A stretch of DNA of 64,000 bases, taken from positions 49,702 through 113,701 of the forward strand of contig CANDAG010000009.1 in the NCBI GenBank assembly GCA_947382625.1, given 5' to 3'. The position numbers and the translations under genes are program-made. The DNA is from an uncultured Lachnospiraceae bacterium. Lineage in GTDB: Bacteria; Bacillota; Clostridia; Lachnospirales; Lachnospiraceae. The notes under the pieces are model-generated. The model was given only the letters and a program-made list of their open reading frames with translations, made no database searches and had not been told where the DNA came from. Positions 59,198 through 64,000 of this stretch are shown in pieces; positions within the stretch are counted from its first letter, which is position 1; every line of letters begins with the position of its first letter.

Positions 59198-60244
59198 ATG
59201 GAAAATCATCTGCAGCAGCCGGGTAATCTGCAGCAGGGGCTCTGGCACGGCAAGCCCTATTTTTCGCTGGATGCCTGGTGTAAAAATACTTATGGCGAAA
59301 AGCTCTACAAAACCGCAATCGATCTGGGGCTTAGCTGCCCTAACAGGGACGGCACAGCAGGCAGGGGCGGATGCATTTTCTGCAGTGCCGGCGGCAGCGG
59401 CGATTTTACTGCTTCCGTCCGCCAGAATAGTGAACGGGACCGCTCTGCCCCTGCTTCTGAAGATATATTTGCTGAGGAAGCCCGTTTCAGAGAAGCCTGC
59501 CGGAAAAGCCGCTCGCTTTTTTCCTGTAAGAAAACAGGGAATCGGTTTATCATTTATTTCCAGGCCTATACAAACACCTATGGCCCTCTCCCTTATCTGG
59601 AAAGAATGTATCGGCTTGCCCTGGAGGAGCCCACAGCCGCAGGCGTTTCTATCGCAACCAGACCCGATTGTCTGCCTGATCCTGTCATGAAGCTGCTTAT
59701 AAAACTAAAAAAAGAATATCCTGACAGGTTTCTCTGGGTGGAACTGGGTCTGCAGACGATCCATGAGCGGACTGCCGCCTTTATCCGTCGGGGATATTCC
59801 TTATCATGCTTTGAAGATGCGATCTCCCGGCTCCGGGAAGCCGGGATTCCCGTGATCACTCATATGATCCTGGGGCTTCCGGGGGAATCCCGGACAGATA
59901 TGCTTACTTCCATAGATTATCTAAATGACAAACCCATCTGGGGTATCAAGCTGCAGCTTCTCCATATCCTGCGGGGAACGGAGCTTGCAGACCTTTGGCA
60001 GAAGGATCCGGCAGCTTCGGGTTCCTTTTCCACGCCGGAGCAGTATCTTGATCTGCTCATTGCCTGTCTGGAAAGGCTTCGCCCGAATATGGTGGTACAC
60101 AGGGTCACGGGAGACGCCCCGAAGGATCTGCTGCTCTCCCCTCTTTGGAGCGCGGACAAACGCCGGGTCCTCAATACACTCCACAAACTGATAAGGGAAC
60201 GGGATACCTGGCAGGGAAAAAATTATAAAAGCAATGATTTTTGA
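59198..60244 (+). CDS. Radical SAM protein, TIGR01212 (YhcC-like)
   Basis: 348 residues from MENHLQQPGN, with AGGAA upstream (a longer frame begins at a TTG codon). The radical SAM cluster is unusual, with Cys in LGLSCPNRDGTAGRGGCIFC (C-x11-C-x2-C), as in the YhcC/TIGR01212 family. WVELGLQTIHERT and HMILGLPGESRTDM follow, and the C-terminus carries HRVTGDAPKDLLLSPLW. The substrate is not known. It is followed 30 bp later by DUF4364, a common neighbour in this order. Confidence 0.92.
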   Translation: MENHLQQPGNLQQGLWHGKPYFSLDAWCKNTYGEKLYKTAIDLGLSCPNRDGTAGRGGCIFCSAGGSGDFTASVRQNSERDRSAPASEDIFAEEARFREACRKSRSLFSCKKTGNRFIIYFQAYTNTYGPLPYLERMYRLALEEPTAAGVSIATRPDCLPDPVMKLLIKLKKEYPDRFLWVELGLQTIHERTAAFIRRGYSLSCFEDAISRLREAGIPVITHMILGLPGESRTDMLTSIDYLNDKPIWGIKLQLLHILRGTELADLWQKDPAASGSFSTPEQYLDLLIACLERLRPNMVVHRVTGDAPKDLLLSPLWSADKRRVLNTLHKLIRERDTWQGKNYKSNDF

Positions 60245-60274
60245 AAAGATATCTACAAGAAAGGCGGAAAGAAT

Positions 60275-60790
60275 ATGCAGGAACCTTTGACTTTATATAA
60301 ACTGATCATTCTCTATATGCTGGCAAGAGTGGATTTTCCTCTGACCAGAATACAGATCAACAATTTCCTTCTCGGCAGAGAATATACCACCAACTTTCTC
60401 AATATCCAGCAGGCCATCGGTGAAATGATCGATGACGGACTTGTGACCTCCCAGTCCATCCGCAACCGTTCTTACTTATGCATCACCGACGAAGGGAGGA
60501 AAATGCTGAACTTCTTCCAAAACGATATCCATCATGGCATCCGGGAGGATATTGATAAATATTTAAAAGAAAATGCCTTTGAGCTGCGCAATGAAAATTC
60601 CGTACTGGCAGACTATCAGAAGGCGTCCTCCGGTGAATACGAGGCGCACCTTATCGCTAAGGAAAAGGGAGTCACACTCATCGACCTGACCATATCCGTT
60701 CCCACAGAAGAAACTGCCGCCGCCATCTGCGATAACTGGATGGAAAAAAATCAGGAGATTTATCAATATCTGATCGGGGAGCTTTTTTAG
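60275..60790 (+). CDS. DUF4364 family winged-helix protein
   Basis: 171 residues. The N-terminal region TLYKLIILYMLARVDFPLTR...IQQAIGEMIDDGLV has a winged-helix pattern, followed by LCITDEGRKML. The C-terminal half has no recognisable enzyme motif. The family is restricted largely to Clostridia and is probably a DNA-binding regulator. GGCGGAAAG precedes the ATG. It is likely cotranscribed with the radical SAM gene. Confidence 0.88.
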   Translation: MQEPLTLYKLIILYMLARVDFPLTRIQINNFLLGREYTTNFLNIQQAIGEMIDDGLVTSQSIRNRSYLCITDEGRKMLNFFQNDIHHGIREDIDKYLKENAFELRNENSVLADYQKASSGEYEAHLIAKEKGVTLIDLTISVPTEETAAAICDNWMEKNQEIYQYLIGELF

Positions 60791-60807
60791 GGGGCGAATC
60801 CGCTTCT

Positions 60808-61074
60808 TTAGCACCAAACGCCGTCTCGCTTCGCGAGTCGGCGTTCGATATACATTACATTGCCACCTATCTCCTCCATTTGGTCTACTCTTCCTACTTC
60901 TATATTATAATAACCAATAATTACATCTTTTTTATCAGATAACAAAACATAAGTAATGCCCTGGTTTTCGTCCAGAGCATTATCATTTCTCAAGAAATTA
61001 TCAATAACTATATTCCCACATGTAAATTGTTCTTTTAGGTTCTTATATTCTGAAGTGTATCTTATTATATCCAT
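60808..61074 (-). pseudogene. Truncated GNAT toxin-like acetyltransferase
   Basis: 88 codons. Residues 1 to about 74 (SEYKNLKEQFTCGNIVIDNF, NQGITYVLLSDKKDVIIGYY) match the N-terminal part of TacT-like GNATs. The acetyl-CoA loop, catalytic residues and the whole C-terminal half are missing. The last 14 codons (YIERRLAKRDGVWC) are encoded by the dispersed palindrome R5, and no remainder lies beyond it. It is therefore a broken gene. It is 6 bp downstream of a small ORF that looks like its antitoxin. Confidence 0.75.
60811..60853. repeat. Palindromic element unit R5, inside the truncated GNAT
   Basis: Reads CAAACGCCGTCTCGCTTCGC-GAGTCGGCGTTCG, nearly a full palindrome, matching the R1/R3 consensus. 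It supplies the final 14 codons of the GNAT fragment. Confidence 0.78.
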
Positions 61075-61080
61075 CCTGCC

Positions 61081-61254
61081 CTATTTCTCTGTCACCGTGC
61101 ATTTTAAAGTTTTTGTTTTTGCATCAATATCAAAGGAAAAATTGTGGGAATCCATAAACTCAACCATTTTCCTATTATCCTCTGTTGCCGGCGTTCTTTC
61201 TAATTGTCTCCTTGTTACAAAGGGCATGACAGGTTTTATTGCACATGCATTCAT
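61081..61254 (-). CDS. Small protein, probable antitoxin partner of the truncated GNAT
   Basis: 57 residues starting MNACAIKPVM, with AAAGGAG before the ATG. It contains an Arg/Lys-rich N-terminal half (PFVTRRQLERT) and ends FDIDAKTKTLKCTVTEK. Its stop is 6 bp before the GNAT start, giving the usual antitoxin-toxin layout. The fold is not a recognised ribbon-helix-helix family. It is too short for many gene callers. Since its toxin is broken, it may now be an orphan. Confidence 0.65.
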   Translation of the reverse strand: MNACAIKPVMPFVTRRQLERTPATEDNRKMVEFMDSHNFSFDIDAKTKTLKCTVTEK

Positions 61255-61288
61255 TTCAATTTCTCCTTTCTTTTCTTTATTTTTGCTT

Positions 61289-61317
61289 ATACTATACCAC
61301 CTCAGCTACCCGAAATC
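61289..61317 (-). promoter_or_regulatory. Predicted promoter of the small-ORF/GNAT pair
   Basis: On the minus strand TTGATT (61312-61317) and TATAGT (61289-61294) are spaced 17 bp, about 35 nt before the small ORF start. Confidence 0.55.
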
Positions 61318-61369
61318 AATCATTTTCATATATTATGCGCAGTCAAAATATAAGCATTCATGTTTTTAA

Positions 61370-61903
61370 CTAATTTAAAGTCCCTCTGTCAACCTCCACA
61401 TTATTATAGATCAAATATCTGATCATCATAGTCTCCATTGTCATTTTGTAGTTGATATACGAAAAATCTTTACCTTCAGGATCTGTATAACTCAAAAACA
61501 AAATATGGCCGGACACGCTCTGATCATCCGGCAAATCCCAGAGCTTCAGCACAGAACCATCCCCGTAATCAAGTATAACAGGATTTCCTTCCGGTAATTT
61601 TCCGGATTCTCTTCCGGATTTGCTGAAAGCAATATAGGCAAAAATGCCATACATATTCTTGTCGGATATTTTGTAAAGTCTGTTATCTACATCTGCAATA
61701 AGGCTCTCATGTTCATAAGCATAAGTAGTGCTGTTTGAAAGGTCGCTTATAAATGCCAAAAAGCGCCGGTTACACCCCATCAGATAAATAACGGAGAGAA
61801 AAAGTGTTATTGACACCAACAATAGCGATGTTATGATGGTTATCAATGGGATGTCATAAAAAGTTCTGGGATTTTCCTTTATTTTTCCATAAAATCCATC
61901 CAT
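61370..61903 (-). CDS. Membrane-anchored protein of unknown family, copy 2
   Basis: 177 residues. A short cytoplasmic start (MDGFYGKIKENPRTF) leads to one hydrophobic helix (about 20-43) and an extracytoplasmic domain with STTYAYEHESLIADVDNRLY, NMYGIFAYIAFSKSGRES and YINYKMTMETMMIRYLIYNN. Its neighbour at 61953-62468 has the same order of motifs, so the two are tandem paralogues. I recognise no known domain. GGGAGGGG precedes the ATG. It lies beside an AgrC-like kinase and downstream of a LytTR-style promoter, suggesting a role with that system. Confidence 0.75.
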   Translation of the reverse strand: MDGFYGKIKENPRTFYDIPLITIITSLLLVSITLFLSVIYLMGCNRRFLAFISDLSNSTTYAYEHESLIADVDNRLYKISDKNMYGIFAYIAFSKSGRESGKLPEGNPVILDYGDGSVLKLWDLPDDQSVSGHILFLSYTDPEGKDFSYINYKMTMETMMIRYLIYNNVEVDRGTLN

Positions 61904-61952
61904 AAAACGCCCCTCCCGTATACCTTGAACCGTAATTTCTTCAGCCTATTTA

Positions 61953-62468
61953 TTACTCCGCAAGCTCTTCATTTCCATAGGTCAGATACCGGACGATCAC
62001 TGTGTCCAGTGTGGTTTTAAAGCTTATGTAGGAGTAAATATCTCCTTTTATATCTGTATACTGCACAAACAGATAATGCTTTCCGTCTTCAGCGGGAAAA
62101 TCCCACAGCTTCAGCATAGTTCCATTTCCATAATCAAGCTCTACGGGATTCCCTTCCGGAACCTTCCTGCTCTCCCTTCCGGATTTATTTAAGGAAAGAT
62201 AAGCATAGATACCGTACATGTTATCTTCCGATACTTTAAATGCTTTGCCATCCACTTTTGCCGTAAGACTATTGTTCTTATATGCATAGGTTGTGCTTGC
62301 AGACAGCTTACTCACAAAATCTGAAAATCGGCCATGATAGCCCATGAACCAAACGGTAAATGCAATCGCAGCGGCAATCAGACACACGGCCAGAACAATC
62401 AGCCCCCAGAAGCGCATATCCTTGCGCGTATGGTCATTCCTTTTGATATTTGCATACAGGTCATTCAT
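61953..62468 (-). CDS. Membrane-anchored protein of unknown family, copy 1
   Basis: 171 residues, paralogous to 61370-61903: MNDLYANIKRND, a membrane helix at about 22-45, then STTYAYKNNSLTAKVDGKAF, NMYGIYAYLSLNKSGRES and YISFKTTLDTVIVRYLTYGN. Shared unusual features are a G-DYGNGT/DYGDGS loop and a KLWDFP/KLWDLP turn. It is the first gene of the minus-strand pair, directly downstream of the LytTR-like direct repeats. No signal-peptide cleavage site is seen, so it remains anchored. Function unknown. Confidence 0.75.
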   Translation of the reverse strand: MNDLYANIKRNDHTRKDMRFWGLIVLAVCLIAAAIAFTVWFMGYHGRFSDFVSKLSASTTYAYKNNSLTAKVDGKAFKVSEDNMYGIYAYLSLNKSGRESRKVPEGNPVELDYGNGTMLKLWDFPAEDGKHYLFVQYTDIKGDIYSYISFKTTLDTVIVRYLTYGNEELAE

Positions 62469-62513
62469 GTTTTCTCATCTTCTTTCTTTTCTTTGCTTTT
62501 TTCCTTTCCCTAT

Positions 62514-62585
62514 ATTATACTATCATAAAATGAATACTTTTTTTCATTTCAATCATGAACGTAAGAAAATACATCCTAAACGTAA
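62514..62585 (-). promoter_or_regulatory. Candidate LytTR-dependent promoter
   Basis: On the minus strand two ACGTT-type direct repeats (62579-62585 and 62558-62564, core AACGTAA on the plus strand) are spaced 21 bp, followed by TATAAT (62514-62519). The expected -35 position (62537-62542) is non-consensus. LytTR regulators such as AgrA and ComE bind direct repeats with this 21-bp spacing. The promoter points into the two paralogous membrane proteins. Confidence 0.55.
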
Positions 62586-62600
62586 ATGGAGGAGAAAATT

Positions 62601-63947
62601 ATGGATTTTTCCTGGTTTTTGTTCTGCGCAATCTCAGCGCTATACATCAATGCATTACTGACAAATATCTGCTATGAAAAATTAAAGCCTCTTCATCAGC
62701 TTATTGTCTTCCTGTGCTGTACTGCCGTTACCTTTTTTATGCCGCAATCAACCGGCGTATGGGTGAATGTCATTGGTTTTCTGCTTGTATATCTATTTAT
62801 CATTTACCTGCAAAAACACCCCTTTCTCAACGCAATAGGGATGATGTTGAATTATATACTCGGCGTTTCCATCAATTATCTTATTATTGCCATACTCTAC
62901 TTAATAAAAGTAGATTTGAATCTGTTAACCGAAAACCTGTTTTATTATTTTATCTTCAGTGTGGTCCAAATGTGTATCATGTACCCGTTAACATCAGCCG
63001 CCGGCCGTTGTTACCGAAAACTGATCCGCTTAAAAATTCTGCCGATTTATCAAAACAGGACGAAAAGAAAAATTTTATATCTGATGTCCTTTGAAATCAT
63101 ACTTTGCGGCTTTATTTTTATTTTCAACGTTATATTTGGCAATTACATTGGATATACCTCTCCGATTTTATTGTTCAACAGCATCCTGTTCCTTCTTTTC
63201 TTTATTTCTGCCGGGGTCACTGTTTTTTGCTTGTATAAAGTGATACAGGAAAATTTTGAATTTCAGGCCAGGATTTCACAGGCTGACTCTCTCAGCGAAT
63301 ATGCCTGCAGGCTGGAGTCTTTGTATCAGGAAATACGCGGTTTTAAACATGATTATATGAATATCCTCTCTTCTATGTATTCCTATGTAGAAGAAGAACG
63401 CTTTGGAGAATTAAAGCAATATTTGGAAAAAAAGCTCCTTCCCGAAGGCAGACATCTTGCATCAGAGGATAATGTCATCGGCAGATTAGGGAATCTGAAG
63501 ATATTGGAGCTCAAAGGACTTCTATATATCAAAGTCCTTAGGGCTGCTGATTCTGATCTCAGGATCACCATCGACATCCCTGAAGAGATTAGGGAAATAA
63601 ATATGGACATTCCTGATCTGGTAAGGATAGCAGGTATTCTTTTTGACAACGCTATTGAAGCCGCTGCGTTGACTTCCGAAAAAGAGCTTTACTTTGGTAT
63701 CCTTCACCATAATGAAGATGACTATTTACGTATTACCAATTCTTCTTCCCCTGTAGAAAATCTACACGATCTTTTCAAAGAAGGGTACTCATTAAAAGAA
63801 GGACATCATGGGATCGGCTTATATGAAGTTAAAAATCTTTTGAAGAAGTACCCTGAAAGTATACTGAATACGGAATACAGCGAAGGACACTTTTCCCAGA
63901 CTCTTCAGATCAAACGCCCTCATCATCCGCAAGTCGGCTTATTGTAA
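62601..63947 (+). CDS. AgrC-like GHKL sensor histidine kinase
   Basis: 448 residues from MDFSWFLFCA, with GGAGGAG 8 nt before the ATG. Residues 1 to about 220 hold six or seven membrane helices with no large external loop, as in AgrC/ComD/VirS-type peptide sensors. Then come a coiled coil, phosphoacceptor His250 in IRGFKHDYMN, ATP box ILFDNAIEAA and HHGIGLYEVKNLL. The partner LytTR-type regulator begins 17 bp downstream. A peptide signal is plausible. The paralogous genes to the left probably belong to its regulon. Confidence 0.92.
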   Translation: MDFSWFLFCAISALYINALLTNICYEKLKPLHQLIVFLCCTAVTFFMPQSTGVWVNVIGFLLVYLFIIYLQKHPFLNAIGMMLNYILGVSINYLIIAILYLIKVDLNLLTENLFYYFIFSVVQMCIMYPLTSAAGRCYRKLIRLKILPIYQNRTKRKILYLMSFEIILCGFIFIFNVIFGNYIGYTSPILLFNSILFLLFFISAGVTVFCLYKVIQENFEFQARISQADSLSEYACRLESLYQEIRGFKHDYMNILSSMYSYVEEERFGELKQYLEKKLLPEGRHLASEDNVIGRLGNLKILELKGLLYIKVLRAADSDLRITIDIPEEIREINMDIPDLVRIAGILFDNAIEAAALTSEKELYFGILHHNEDDYLRITNSSSPVENLHDLFKEGYSLKEGHHGIGLYEVKNLLKKYPESILNTEYSEGHFSQTLQIKRPHHPQVGLL

Positions 63948-63964
63948 ACTCAGGAGGACTACTA

Positions 63965-64000
63965 ATGCTGCCAGTTATTATCTGTGAGGATCAAAAAGAA
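63965..64000 (+). CDS. LytTR-type response regulator, N-terminal fragment
   Basis: Only 12 codons are present (MLPVIICEDQKE), with AGGAGG before the ATG. The first strand and CED acidic pocket match AgrA/ComE-style receivers. The gene runs off the right edge; its DNA-binding domain cannot be seen. The gap to the kinase is 17 bp, so they are one operon. Confidence 0.7.
   Translation, partial: MLPVIICEDQKE

Overview
The window is a gene-dense stretch of a Firmicutes chromosome, most likely a gut Lachnospiraceae (Blautia or a close relative). The reasons are moderate GC, strong AGGAGG-type ribosome binding sites, a DUF4364 protein, a TIGR01212-type radical SAM protein, a GH13/GPH/GH29 carbohydrate block, a cytosolic histidine kinase paired with a duplicated-FtsX ABC exporter, and an argCJBD operon. 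Taxonomy is inferred from protein style only. No rRNA, tRNA, CRISPR, prophage or transposase was seen.

Layout. 0-3.2 kb: an AT-rich block with an esterase, a nitroreductase, a divergent LysR regulator and the first 43 codons of a ThuA-like protein. 3.3-9.3 kb: a glycan block (GH13 alpha-glucosidase with an extra N-terminal module, GPH-type symporter, cytoplasmic alpha-L-fucosidase, LacY-like MFS carrier). 9.4-14.4 kb: a two-component system with a MacB/Bce-like ABC exporter, split by an internal terminator. 14.5-15.5 kb: a RibU riboflavin transporter under an FMN riboswitch. 15.5-21.2 kb: a structured repeat, a methyltransferase, an HTH-only AraC regulator fused by overlap to a second-type ClpP, MarR/flavodoxin, a P-loop kinase and an AAA/PD-(D/E)XK protein. 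21.3-28.1 kb: a DUF5107-TPR protein with a divergent AraC regulator, a MerR/aldo-keto reductase operon and a sugar acetyltransferase. 28.2-38 kb: a large hairpin, an RsmH paralogue, an MBL hydrolase, an AlbA_2/AAA_4 protein, RlmD, a small acidic membrane protein, PcrA and an SPFH/zinc-ribbon protein.

38-48.7 kb: a DUF362 ferredoxin protein, then a long minus-strand run comEA - response regulator - histidine kinase - GerMN lipoprotein - comEC - holA - twin NUDIX - glycosyltransferase. The regulator/kinase/GerMN-lipoprotein order matches the actinobacterial mtrA-mtrB-lpqB arrangement. 48.8-57.5 kb: a small DMT transporter, a solute-binding protein and the arginine biosynthesis block (argC-GNAT-argJ-argB-argD, with argG divergent). 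57.6-60.8 kb: DUF1294, DegV, a radical SAM protein and DUF4364. 60.8-64 kb: an AT-rich end with a truncated GNAT and its small upstream partner, two paralogous unknown membrane proteins, and an AgrC-like kinase with the start of its LytTR-type regulator.

Strongest observations beyond ordinary annotation: (i) a dispersed palindromic intergenic element (at least eight units at five loci) that supplies the C-terminus of two reading frames and truncates a probable toxin; (ii) a LytTR-style direct repeat upstream of the two paralogous membrane proteins, beside the AgrC-like kinase; (iii) the MtrAB-LpqB-like module between comEA and comEC; (iv) two genes whose start codon lies in one arm of a perfect inverted repeat. 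All homology statements come from reading the sequence; nothing was searched.
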